A stretch of 19,019 nt of DNA from the NCBI GenBank assembly GCA_045604545.1, contig JAZUOG010000006.1, forward strand, positions 1 to 19,019, given 5' to 3'. Below are positions 8,424 to 14,610 of the stretch, piece after piece. This stretch comes from RGIG1959 sp045604545 (lineage in GTDB: Bacteria > Bacillota > Clostridia > Oscillospirales > Acutalibacteraceae). How positions within the stretch are numbered: the stretch's first letter is position 1; every line of letters begins with the position of its first letter. The notes under the pieces are model-generated. The model made no database searches, had not been told where the DNA came from, and saw only the letters and a program-made list of their open reading frames with translations. Made by a program: the position numbers and the translations under genes.

Positions 8424-9476
8424 TCACCTCTTTGTGTATTTCGGGGGCTGCGGGCGATGCCGCAACGCCATTTCTTCATGCTTGCCGAGATCAAACGACG
8501 GCGGACGATCGCTCGCCGTCTTCATGCGGCTTTTGGACGCTTTCGGGGACTTCTTTTGCGGAGAAAGCGCCTCCTTGGCGGCTTGCTCGGTCACGATCCC
8601 TTCCGCATGGAAGCGTTCAAGGATCTTATCGGCATACGGAATCTGGAGCTTACCGTTACGCTCGATGGTGTAGGTCAGCACCGCGAGGATAACCTCCCTC
8701 GTCATCGACCATTCGTAGATCCAGCGGGATACCGCCGTCTTTTGCGCCACGGTCGGACGGGCGATGCCTGTGTCCAGCCACTCGCTTAGCTGTGTCCATG
8801 CCTGCTCATTGCGTTCGAGGCGGCACAGATGCTCATCGGCGGCGGCAATGGTCGTGATGCCGTCCTCCACCCATCCGATGGCGGTTTTTTCAATGTAGGC
8901 GAGCTTTGCTTTGCCGTTTTTCACGGCATAACCGATGATCATCAGAATCACTTCGGGCGGCAATGCCAGATCGCGATACAGATATAAATAGACGGACATA
9001 TCGGCAGGCGACAGCATTTTGCCGAGCTTCGCCGATGCCGTTTCCAGCAAAAACGCAAACCGTTCGTCCGATGCGCAGGTGGAAAGCACCTGCTCTCTCG
9101 AGGGACGGTCGTTGCCGACGGGTGTCGGTGCCACCGTCACATCGACAGCGGGCACGTCCGCCTCCTGCACAGGCGGTACCGATATCGGTTCGGGAGGCGG
9201 CACGATCACAGCCGGTGTCGGTGTTTTCACGACAGGCTCCTCATCAAGGCGGATCAGACCCGCGTCCTGCCAATACCGCATCGCTTCCTCACAGGTGTCA
9301 TAGGTGAGACCGCACGCGACCGCACACGCCGATGCATCAAACCGACCGCCGCCGACACAGCACAGCCACAGCAGCACTCTCAGTTGCGGCGCGCTCGCCA
9401 GACGAAGCTGTTGCGCCGCCGCTTTGGGAATGGACGCCATCTCAAACGCACACTTGCCTTCCCAGGTGTACTGCAT
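8424..9476 (-). CDS. DnaD-domain primosome protein with two DnaD/DnaB2 modules
   Basis: The protein has 350 residues. An N-terminal winged-helix-like region (about 1-80) is followed by a Pro/Val/Ala-rich linker (about 82-125). Two DnaD/DnaB2-type helical domains then follow: the first ends in the YxxxIxxxW signature (Y194 to W202), the second in a degenerate version (Y281, I285, F289). The C-terminal tail is basic (KKSPKASKSRMK) and may bind DNA. In Firmicutes, DnaD and DnaB proteins help open the origin and, with DnaI, load the helicase; that role here is inferred from the domains and the loader gene directly downstream. The ATG at 9476 has AGGAGGTGA 6 nt upstream; the GTG at 9485 sits inside that site. 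It is the first gene of the operon and is driven by the promoter at 9522-9550. It could serve as either DnaB or DnaD, so no symbol is given. Confidence 0.87.
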   Translation of the reverse strand: MQYTWEGKCAFEMASIPKAAAQQLRLASAPQLRVLLWLCCVGGGRFDASACAVACGLTYDTCEEAMRYWQDAGLIRLDEEPVVKTPTPAVIVPPPEPISVPPVQEADVPAVDVTVAPTPVGNDRPSREQVLSTCASDERFAFLLETASAKLGKMLSPADMSVYLYLYRDLALPPEVILMIIGYAVKNGKAKLAYIEKTAIGWVEDGITTIAAADEHLCRLERNEQAWTQLSEWLDTGIARPTVAQKTAVSRWIYEWSMTREVILAVLTYTIERNGKLQIPYADKILERFHAEGIVTEQAAKEALSPQKKSPKASKSRMKTASDRPPSFDLGKHEEMALRHRPQPPKYTKR

Positions 9477-9521
9477 GGATCTCACCTCCTTTTAAAAAAA
9501 TCCAAAATTCCCGTAACTTAC

Positions 9522-9550
9522 ATTATACACAATTATTCCCCATGTTGCAA
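9522..9550 (-). promoter_or_regulatory. Promoter of the DnaD/DnaI operon
   Basis: On the minus strand, TTGCAA (9545-9550) and a perfect TATAAT (9522-9527) are 17 bp apart, about 46 bp before the DnaD-like ATG. Its -35 lies 16 bp from the -35 of the oppositely directed promoter at 9567-9595, so the two share a control region. Confidence 0.75.
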
Positions 9551-9566
9551 GAGGGAAAGTTAACAG

Positions 9567-9595
9567 TTGACAACTTCCGCATCGTGTGATATACT
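9567..9595 (+). promoter_or_regulatory. Strong promoter of the ribbon-helix-helix gene
   Basis: Consensus TTGACA (9567-9572) and TATACT (9590-9595) are 17 bp apart, and TGA before the -10 makes an extended -10. The predicted start is near 9602. It is one of the best sigma-A promoters in the window. Confidence 0.82.
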
Positions 9596-9607
9596 TTTGA
9601 TATCACA
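9585..9607. promoter_or_regulatory. Operator-like inverted repeat over the -10 box and start site
   Basis: TGTGATAT (9585-9592) and ATATCACA (9600-9607) are a perfect 8-bp inverted repeat with a 7-bp spacer. It covers the plus-strand -10 and predicted start site. A further ATATCA half-site occurs at 9611-9616. This placement fits repression of the gene it precedes. The spacing differs from CRP sites. The ribbon-helix-helix protein encoded downstream is the obvious candidate ligand, but that is inference. Confidence 0.5.
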
Positions 9608-9634
9608 ATCATATCATTCGAGGGGATCACAGCG

Positions 9635-9679
9635 ATGAAACAGCATCAAGAAGGGCGTGTCGGGCGACACCGATCATGA
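9635..9679 (+). CDS. Possible 14-codon leader ORF before the ribbon-helix-helix gene
   Basis: ATG at 9635 is preceded by AGGGGA (9621-9626) at 8 nt, the only good ribosome-binding site on this transcript. It encodes MKQHQEGRVGRHRS and stops at TGA (9677-9679), in the same frame as, and 6 nt before, the ATG of the next gene. It could be a translated leader feeding reinitiation, or the original N-terminus of the downstream protein cut off by a nonsense change. Nothing beyond length, frame and ribosome site supports it. Confidence 0.4.
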   Translation: MKQHQEGRVGRHRS

Positions 9680-9685
9680 CAGCCG

Positions 9686-9898
9686 ATGGCTGACAATCCC
9701 AAAAAGCAAATTCCCCTTCGCATTTCCCCCTCGTTATATGATGCGCTTTGTGAATGGGCGGAAGAGGATTTCCGCTCGGTCAACGGGCAGATCGAATATC
9801 TGCTCACCCAATGTCTTCGTTATCATCAGCGGAACGACGCGGGACACTCGTCGTCAGCGTCCGAAGCCCCTTCGGACGATCCGTCCCGTTCATCATAA
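9686..9898 (+). CDS. Small ribbon-helix-helix (Arc/MetJ-type) DNA-binding protein
   Basis: The protein has 70 residues. About residues 6-49 fit a ribbon-helix-helix fold: a beta strand (KKQIPLRIS), a first helix (PSLYDALCEWAEEDFR) and a second helix after SVNGQ (IEYLLTQCLRYHQR). The C-terminal ~20 residues are Ser/Asp-rich and probably disordered. Such proteins bind operators as dimers through the strand and serve as antitoxins, plasmid regulators or small repressors. No toxin gene is adjacent, so an antitoxin role is not supported. No Shine-Dalgarno precedes its ATG; translation may depend on the short leader ORF ending 6 nt upstream. It faces away from the DnaD/DnaI operon and shares a control region with it, so it may regulate itself, that operon, or both (inference). 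Confidence 0.78.
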   Translation: MADNPKKQIPLRISPSLYDALCEWAEEDFRSVNGQIEYLLTQCLRYHQRNDAGHSSSASEAPSDDPSRSS

Positions 9899-9913
9899 CG
9901 GTCGTTCCCATCG

Positions 9914-9962
9914 AAAAAAGCAGTCGCGGTTTCCTTCCCCTTTCCCGCAGACTGCTTTTTTT
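9914..9962. terminator. Bidirectional rho-independent terminator
   Basis: AAAAAAGCAGTC-GCGG and CCGC-A-GACTGCTTTTTTT form a stem of about 10 bp with one bulged A and a pyrimidine-rich loop. It has a T run on the plus side and an A run on the left that becomes a T run on the minus strand. It can end both the ribbon-helix-helix transcript and the converging TIR-TPR transcript, whose stop codon is at 9978. Confidence 0.88.
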
Positions 9963-9977
9963 ATGTGGTGTTGACGG

Positions 9978-12578
9978 TTATACCCCGAGCGCTTTTCTCA
10001 CAATGTCGCGGTTACGGCGATATCGCGGCACCTGCGGACAATGCTCACACAGCATATCCCACAGTCGCAACGCCTCGCGAAGATGCCGTGTTTGTTCTTC
10101 TCCCTGACAGCAAAACGCCAGCTTGTAATACGAGACCGCCAGATCATCTACACTTTCGGCACGTCCCGTTTCTTCGGCAAGGGCAAGCGCCAGCGCAAGA
10201 GCTTGCTCATAGTACCCTTTTGCGCCGTCAAGGTCACCCTGTGCCTTTGCGATATCGCCGAGGCGATTGTAGCTGACCGACAAGTCGCGGCGGGACAGAA
10301 CCGTTCCCGTTTCTTCGGCAAGGGGAAGCGCCAGCGCAAGAACTTGCTCACAGTACCCCTTCGCGCCGTCAAGGTCACCCTGTGCCTTCGCGATATCGCC
10401 GAGGCAATTGTAGCTGACCGACAGGTCGCGGCGGGACAGAACCGTTCCCGTTTCTTCGGCAAGGGCAAGACGAAGCGCAAGAGCTTGCTCATAGTACCCC
10501 TTCGCACCGTCAAGATTGCCTTGTGCCTTCGCGATATCGCCGAGCCTTTCGTAGCTGAGCGACAGGTCGCGGCGGGATTCGATTGTTCCCGTTTCTTCGG
10601 CAAGAGAAAGACGAAGTGCAAGTGCTTGCTCATAGTACCCCTTCGCGCCGTCAAGGTCACCCTGTGCCTTCGCGGTATTGCCGAGCTTATCGTAGCCGAT
10701 CGACAGGTCGCGGCGGGACAGAGCCGTTCCCGTTTCTTCGGCAAGAGCAAGCGCCAACGCAAAGCCTTGCTCATAGTACCCTTTCGCGCCGTCAAGGTCA
10801 CCCTGTGCCTTCGCGGTATTGCCGAGCCTTTCGTAGCTGATCGACAGGTCGCGGCGGGATTCTATCGTTCCCGTTTCTTCGGCAAGGGCAAGACGAAGCG
10901 CAAGAGCTTGCTCATAGTACCCCTTCGCACCGTCAAGATTGCCTTGTGCTGTGGCAATATCGCCGAGGCGATTGTAGCTGACCGACAGGTCGCGGCGGGA
11001 CAGAGCCGTTCCCGTTTCTTCGGCAAGGGCAAGAAACAGCGCAAGGCATTGCTCACAGTACCCCTTCGCGCCGTCAAGGTCACCCTGTGCCTCTGCTATA
11101 TCGCCGAGGCGATTGTAGCTGACCGACAGGTCGCGGCGGGATTCAACCGTTCCCGTTTCTTCGGCAAGGGCAAGACGAAGCGCAAGAGCTTGCTCATAGT
11201 ACCCTTTTGCGCCGTCAAGGTCACCCTGTGCCTTCGCGATATCGCCGAGCCTTTCGTAGCTGACCGACAGGTCGCGGCGGGATTCAACCGTTCCTTCTGC
11301 ATCAGCGATCGGTTTTGCCGCACTTTCAGCCTGCAGATAGTATGCTTTTGCTCTGTCAAGCTTGCCGACCGATTTCAGCGCATCACCGCATTCAAGAAAG
11401 CTCCGGATCAGGTCATGCCCGTTGCCGGAGGTGGGATCCTCTTCATATCGCTCTTTCGCGAAGGCGGCTTTTTTCTCGAGCCACTGAATGGCGGTGTGGT
11501 AATTCCGCTTGACACCGATGCCGTTTTGGTACATCTCAACGAGCTTATCGAGGGCTTCGGTGAGCCTTGCTTCGGCGGCGGAGGTGATGAGTTTGAGAGC
11601 GCGGTCGCGGTCAACCTCCACATCCACACCGCTGAGATACGCAAGCCCGATGAAGAAATTGTGCGCGGGGTCGCTGTCGTTTTCGCGGCACGCCACCGCC
11701 CGAAGCCCCTCAAGCAACGCCTTCGACAGCGCTTCATCATCGTGGGCATCGGTGCAGGCAGGAATGTCCTTATACCCTTTTTCCAATGCTGCGCGATCGG
11801 TCGGACACATCTCGGCGGGAATGACCGTCTTGCCCTCCTCAACGGCAAGCGGGTATTCCGTTGTCATGACATAGTTGTTTTGTTCATTGAGGCTCGGCGT
11901 CACCGCCAGCACAAACAGCTCGCTGTCGCGCAGCGCCTTGCGGATCGCCTCAGTGAAGTTTTCGCCCGGGGTGAGAAACTCGTCATACCAGATGGCGATA
12001 TCGCGGGTGAAGTCGTGCTTGTGAATGAGGCGCATCAGCTCCTGCGCGTGTTTTCTGTCCTTTTTGCGGTAGCTTAAAAACACATACGCATCAAACGCAT
12101 CGCGGATCTTTTTCGCCGTTTCATCGCTGACAAGCACCGATTCAAGATATTTTTTGAGCTTTTCGTCATAAGGAAGCGCTGTCGGATCGGTGACAAAGCG
12201 GCTCAAGTATTGCAGATCGCCGCACCGCTCATTAAACAGCGTGTCGAGCTCCTCTTCCTGCATCAGCGGCAGAACGGGGATGTGCTCCTTCATCGCCAAG
12301 TGAAATTCCGTGTTGATGGCGACATTGTCGCTCTCAAGCAATTTCCGCGTGACGGGCATCACAAACAGCTGCATCGTCTTCAGATCATCAAGCAGCTCCG
12401 CATCACGCGGTGCTTTGGGATCTTCGAGATACCACACCGCGCAATTTTGCTTTTGGAGCAATTCGGAAACGATCGTATCCGTGAAGACGGCCGCATCATC
12501 GGGATGACAGCAGATGTACACCTTTGATTTGCCTTGTGCGGATGCGTTGCCGCGGGTTTTGTAAATAAGCTTTGCCAC
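9978..12578 (-). CDS. Double-TIR, Sel1-like and TPR-repeat protein
   Basis: This 866-residue, apparently soluble protein has a divergent TIR-like domain at about 17-110 (KVYICCHPDD start; INTEFHLAM with E91) and a canonical TIR at about 163-260 (YVFLSYRKKDR; IWYDEFLTPGENF; TTEYPLAVEEGK with E241). E91 and E241 sit where TIR NAD hydrolases carry the catalytic glutamate. A Sel1-like region (about 306-372), a degenerate repeat, eight almost identical 47-residue TPR-like repeats (431-806) and a degenerate last repeat follow. TIR-TPR proteins occur widely in Clostridia with no settled function; TIR enzymes of this kind often act in phage defence or NAD-based signalling. TPR arrays usually bind proteins. 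The GTG start (12578) follows AGGAGG by 9 nt. It is transcribed alone. No defence partner gene is adjacent, so any defence role is inference. Confidence 0.88.
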   Translation of the reverse strand: MAKLIYKTRGNASAQGKSKVYICCHPDDAAVFTDTIVSELLQKQNCAVWYLEDPKAPRDAELLDDLKTMQLFVMPVTRKLLESDNVAINTEFHLAMKEHIPVLPLMQEEELDTLFNERCGDLQYLSRFVTDPTALPYDEKLKKYLESVLVSDETAKKIRDAFDAYVFLSYRKKDRKHAQELMRLIHKHDFTRDIAIWYDEFLTPGENFTEAIRKALRDSELFVLAVTPSLNEQNNYVMTTEYPLAVEEGKTVIPAEMCPTDRAALEKGYKDIPACTDAHDDEALSKALLEGLRAVACRENDSDPAHNFFIGLAYLSGVDVEVDRDRALKLITSAAEARLTEALDKLVEMYQNGIGVKRNYHTAIQWLEKKAAFAKERYEEDPTSGNGHDLIRSFLECGDALKSVGKLDRAKAYYLQAESAAKPIADAEGTVESRRDLSVSYERLGDIAKAQGDLDGAKGYYEQALALRLALAEETGTVESRRDLSVSYNRLGDIAEAQGDLDGAKGYCEQCLALFLALAEETGTALSRRDLSVSYNRLGDIATAQGNLDGAKGYYEQALALRLALAEETGTIESRRDLSISYERLGNTAKAQGDLDGAKGYYEQGFALALALAEETGTALSRRDLSIGYDKLGNTAKAQGDLDGAKGYYEQALALRLSLAEETGTIESRRDLSLSYERLGDIAKAQGNLDGAKGYYEQALALRLALAEETGTVLSRRDLSVSYNCLGDIAKAQGDLDGAKGYCEQVLALALPLAEETGTVLSRRDLSVSYNRLGDIAKAQGDLDGAKGYYEQALALALALAEETGRAESVDDLAVSYYKLAFCCQGEEQTRHLREALRLWDMLCEHCPQVPRYRRNRDIVRKALGV
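10161..11288 (-). repeat. Eight tandem 141-bp repeats coding TPR-like units
   Basis: Eight uninterrupted 141-bp units (1128 bp in all) encode residues 431-806 of the TIR protein. Each carries SRRDLSVSYxRLGDIAKAQG, then DLDGAKGYYEQALAL and LAEETGT. Units differ mainly by N/E/D after SY, R/A/F after LAL, and the VE/IE/AL/VL pair before SRR. The close DNA identity implies recent expansion or homogenisation by unequal recombination, and the copy number may vary between strains. Confidence 0.93.
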
Positions 12579-12610
12579 GATGGGATTCCTCCTTTTGCGG
12601 GTCTGTCATC

Positions 12611-12639
12611 ATTGTAGCACAGAAATCCGTCGTTGTCAG
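12611..12639 (-). promoter_or_regulatory. Promoter of the TIR-TPR gene
   Basis: On the minus strand, CTGACA (12634-12639) and TACAAT (12611-12616) are separated by 17 bp, about 32 bp before the GTG start. Each box has one mismatch to the sigma-A consensus. It lies downstream of the terminator at 12663-12689, so the gene appears to be transcribed separately. Confidence 0.72.
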
Positions 12640-12662
12640 TCGGGAATTTGCCGAAAAACATG

Positions 12663-12689
12663 AAAAAAAAGTCGGCAAACGCCGACTTT
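12663..12689 (-). terminator. Rho-independent terminator after the MBL hydrolase gene
   Basis: AAAGTCGGC and GCCGACTTT form a 9-bp stem with an AAAC loop (12668-12689). On the minus strand it is followed by a run of eight T. It starts about 20 bp after the MBL hydrolase stop codon. Confidence 0.9.
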
Positions 12690-12710
12690 CGCATGAATAC
12701 ATAATATGTA

Positions 12711-13535
12711 TTACAGTTCGACGATCATGCCGTCATAGGACACGACAAAGCCGTCCTCGGCAACCTCCGCTTCGAGTTCCTCGTGAAGCTGACCGCAGTT
12801 GTGGGAGAAGTGGTTGACGATCACGGTCGCATCGGCTTTGAGCGCACCCGCCTCGCGAAGCGCCGCCACCATTTCGCGGTTTTCGGGCATACCCATGTGA
12901 CCGTTGCGGTTGGAGCGACGACCGTAGCAACAATCGAGGCTTATGAGATCGATCGACTGCGTTTTGAGAAATGCCATCGTCTCCTCGGGAAACACACCCG
13001 TGTCGTGCGCATACACCACCGTGGTTTCGCCGTCGGAAATCATGTAAAATCCCGCGTTTTCCTTCGGGGCATGGTTGGCGGGAAGGTAGGTCACCGTCAG
13101 CCCGTCGACGGTCTGATAGGGTTTGAAATAGGCAAGCGTCGTGATGTCGAGATAGCTTTCATAGCCCTCGTGATCGTATTTCACCGCCTCGTCAAGACGG
13201 GCAAGCGTCGCCTCGTTGACAAACAGTCTGAGCTTGTCCTCTGCGTGACAGAACACGGGTGCGCGACGCATCAGCAGGTCCTCCGCATCGAAATGATCGT
13301 GGTGAGAATGGGTAATGAACAGATCGGTCACCCCGCTCAGATGCAGATCGAATTTCATCGACAGCGCATACACATCGGGGCAATAGTCGATGAGCACACG
13401 GTCGTTGATGAGCAGTCCCGAACGCATACGGATATTTTTGCCGCCTGCCGCACGGGCGCGGCGACAGGTATCGCATTCGCAAAACAGCGCGGGCATCGCC
13501 TCCGCGGCGGCCGTACCCATATATTGCAGTCTCAT
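12711..13535 (-). CDS. MBL-fold metallohydrolase, PhnP-like
   Basis: The protein has 274 residues. The metallo-beta-lactamase metal site is clear: HSHHDH at 76-81, H155 (ANHAP), D178 (YAHDTG) and the H242/H245 region (NHFSHN). Near the N-terminus, CECDTC (C19, C21, C24) matches the extra zinc-binding loop of PhnP-type phosphodiesterases. PhnP in E. coli opens a cyclic phosphate in the C-P lyase pathway; Firmicutes homologues without phn neighbours probably hydrolyse other phosphodiesters, so the substrate is unknown. The ATG at 13535 is preceded by a weak purine-rich site (AAAGGGAAG). Only about 24 bp separate it from the terminator of the upstream gene, so its promoter is not obvious; it may depend on readthrough or a start inside the 77-residue gene upstream. 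Its own terminator is at 12663-12689. Confidence 0.87.
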   Translation of the reverse strand: MRLQYMGTAAAEAMPALFCECDTCRRARAAGGKNIRMRSGLLINDRVLIDYCPDVYALSMKFDLHLSGVTDLFITHSHHDHFDAEDLLMRRAPVFCHAEDKLRLFVNEATLARLDEAVKYDHEGYESYLDITTLAYFKPYQTVDGLTVTYLPANHAPKENAGFYMISDGETTVVYAHDTGVFPEETMAFLKTQSIDLISLDCCYGRRSNRNGHMGMPENREMVAALREAGALKADATVIVNHFSHNCGQLHEELEAEVAEDGFVVSYDGMIVEL

Positions 13536-13558
13536 GTTTCCACTTCCCTTTCATGGTG

Positions 13559-13591
13559 AAAAAACCGCATCGGCGAACCGATGCGGTTTTT
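13559..13591 (-). terminator. Rho-independent terminator after the 77-residue ORF
   Basis: CCGCATCGG and CCGATGCGG (13565-13573, 13578-13586) form a 9-bp stem extended by A-T pairs. The loop reads TTCG on the minus strand and is followed by a run of six T. It lies 12 bp after the small gene's stop and only 24 bp before the MBL hydrolase ATG. Confidence 0.92.
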
Positions 13592-13602
13592 CTTGTGCTT
13601 GA

Positions 13603-13836
13603 TTAGGCGCGCTCAGCGATCCAAGCCTTAACCTTGGTCTTCGCGAGGGTCGCGATGGTCTCTTCCGGATAGGGAGAGGTCTCGCCGCCGATACCGTACA
13701 CGAAGTAGTGGCCTTCGGGAGCCTGGAACAGGATCTCCTCATAGCCGGCGGGGTCGCCGTAGGTGCCGTTCACATAGCCGGCGATCTTGGTGGCGGTTTC
13801 GGTATCGCACACGTTTTTACGAATGATCTTCTGCAT
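13603..13836 (-). CDS. Small conserved-looking protein of unknown function (77 aa)
   Basis: The ATG at 13836 follows AAGGAG (13848-13853) by 11 nt; there is no nearer in-frame start. The product has a basic N-terminus (MQKIIRKN), CDTETATKIAGYVNG, a central EEILFQAPEGHYFVYGIGGE and a C-terminal helix ending AWIAERA. It has no signal peptide or membrane segment. The shape (KxxR.. YDTETA .. YGEGG) recalls small orphan proteins common in Firmicutes chromosomes and mobile elements, for which I know no function. It has its own promoter and strong terminator, and the reading frame has normal codon use, so it is probably expressed. Confidence 0.8.
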   Translation of the reverse strand: MQKIIRKNVCDTETATKIAGYVNGTYGDPAGYEEILFQAPEGHYFVYGIGGETSPYPEETIATLAKTKVKAWIAERA

Positions 13837-13922
13837 AGTCTTTTTTACTCCTTTCGTTCGGTGACTTGGCACCGATCAGGGGAAACGCAACGGAAAGTCT
13901 CAAATTTACTTTCCGATGTACT

Positions 13923-13951
13923 ATTGTAACGAACACGGAGCAAAAAAGCAA
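13923..13951 (-). promoter_or_regulatory. Promoter of the 77-residue ORF
   Basis: On the minus strand, TTGCTT (13946-13951) and TACAAT (13923-13928) are 17 bp apart, about 87 bp before the ATG. The leader between holds no obvious stable hairpin. No clear terminator separates it from queT upstream, so some readthrough is possible. Confidence 0.6.
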
Positions 13952-13993
13952 CGGTAAAACACCACAAGATACTGTTCGCATTTTTCGTGTTTT

Positions 13994-14530
13994 TTAGGTA
14001 TTACGGAAGATTTTTGCCGCTACTTGTGTTTTTTCGAGAGAAAAATGTAAGAATATTCCACCCACCACGCACGGCAACAGCTGTCCGAGAGCAACCTGCA
14101 GTGCCATCACGCCAAAGAGCGGCCAATGAAGCGTCCCCACCGTCACCGCACACAGCTCCGCGCCGATGATCACGGCGTTGACAAGCACGGGCGGCCACAC
14201 CGCCAGCACGGGAAGCCCCTTGACCGTCACGCGGCGGAGTGCTCTCGTCGCGACGGCGGCAAGCCATGTGGCGAACGCGCCGATGAGAATATCCCACACA
14301 CCGGCGATGTTGACCCCCATCGCGACACCGATCGCATTCGCGATCGCACAGCCGAGGGTCAGTCCCGCAACGGCGTTCTTGGAAAACACGGGCAACACCG
14401 TGAGCATCTCGGAAAAACGAAACTGCACCGTCCCAAACGAGGCAACCGGCAGTACCAGTGTCAAAACAGCGTACAGCGCGGCGATCAGCCCGGTTTCGGT
14501 GAGACGATGCAGTAAAGATGTGCGTTTCAT
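13994..14530 (-). CDS. queT: QueT-family queuosine-precursor transporter
   Basis: This 178-residue integral membrane protein has about five or six hydrophobic segments and matches the QueT (ECF S-component-like) family. It has an N-terminal LTETGLIAALYAVLTLVL helix, then QFRFSEMLTVLPVF, the family's most recognisable motif, and a Gly/Ala-rich core including GCAIANAIG. QueT proteins bind a queuosine precursor such as preQ1 and work with a shared energy-coupling factor module, which is not in this window. The ATG at 14530 lies 11 nt after AGGAG (14542-14546). An in-frame start 12 codons earlier would fall inside the folded leader. The leader looks like a preQ1-type riboswitch, which agrees with the transporter role. 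No other queuosine genes are present nearby. Confidence 0.9.
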   Translation of the reverse strand: MKRTSLLHRLTETGLIAALYAVLTLVLPVASFGTVQFRFSEMLTVLPVFSKNAVAGLTLGCAIANAIGVAMGVNIAGVWDILIGAFATWLAAVATRALRRVTVKGLPVLAVWPPVLVNAVIIGAELCAVTVGTLHWPLFGVMALQVALGQLLPCVVGGIFLHFSLEKTQVAAKIFRNT

Positions 14531-14540
14531 GATACGATTC

Positions 14541-14609
14541 ACTCCTAGTTTTGGTTTGAGCGACAAGCAAGCATCGCTCTGCCGGGATGGATTTCGAACC
14601 GGCAGGAGT
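14541..14609 (-). promoter_or_regulatory. Structured queT leader, candidate preQ1 riboswitch
   Basis: Read on the minus strand, there are two hairpins: TGCCGG/CCGGCA (14580-14585 and 14599-14604) with a 13-nt loop containing ATCC, and GAGCGA/TCGCTC (14574-14579 and 14558-14563) with a 10-nt loop. An A-rich strand (AAACCAAAACT) then leads into the Shine-Dalgarno AGGAG. The TCC in the first loop can pair with GGA of the ribosome site as a pseudoknot. Alternatively, ACTCCT (14604-14609) can pair with AGGAGT (14541-14546). A hairpin, inserted hairpin, A-rich tail and Shine-Dalgarno before queT resembles preQ1 riboswitches; class III is known from Ruminococcaceae. The class is inferred from architecture only. 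Confidence 0.5.
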
Positions 14610-14610
14610 T

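Noticed and set aside
9585..9607. CRP-type binding site (TGTGA ... TCACA)
   Set aside because: The spacer between TGTGA and TCACA is 13 bp rather than 6, and CRP-type control is not expected in this group. It is kept only as an operator-like inverted repeat.
9686..9898. Antitoxin of a toxin-antitoxin pair
   Set aside because: The fold fits, but no toxin ORF adjoins it. The transcript ends at a terminator right after the gene, and the other neighbours are identified.
10161..11288. CRISPR array or satellite repeat
   Set aside because: The 141-bp units are contiguous, in frame and coding, with no unique spacers.
10041..12077. Plus-strand 678-codon repeat protein
   Set aside because: It is the antisense image of the TPR repeats. 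The 141-bp unit happens to lack stops on the other strand, so the frame repeats too.
12783..13559. Plus-strand 258-codon frame
   Set aside because: It is antisense to the MBL hydrolase, whose metal-binding motifs make the minus-strand reading certain.
14579..14605. tRNA-like T-arm (GGTTCGAA) on the minus strand before queT
   Set aside because: The flanking bases do not make a 5-bp T-stem, and no anticodon or D-arm precedes it. The hairpin is better explained as part of the queT leader.
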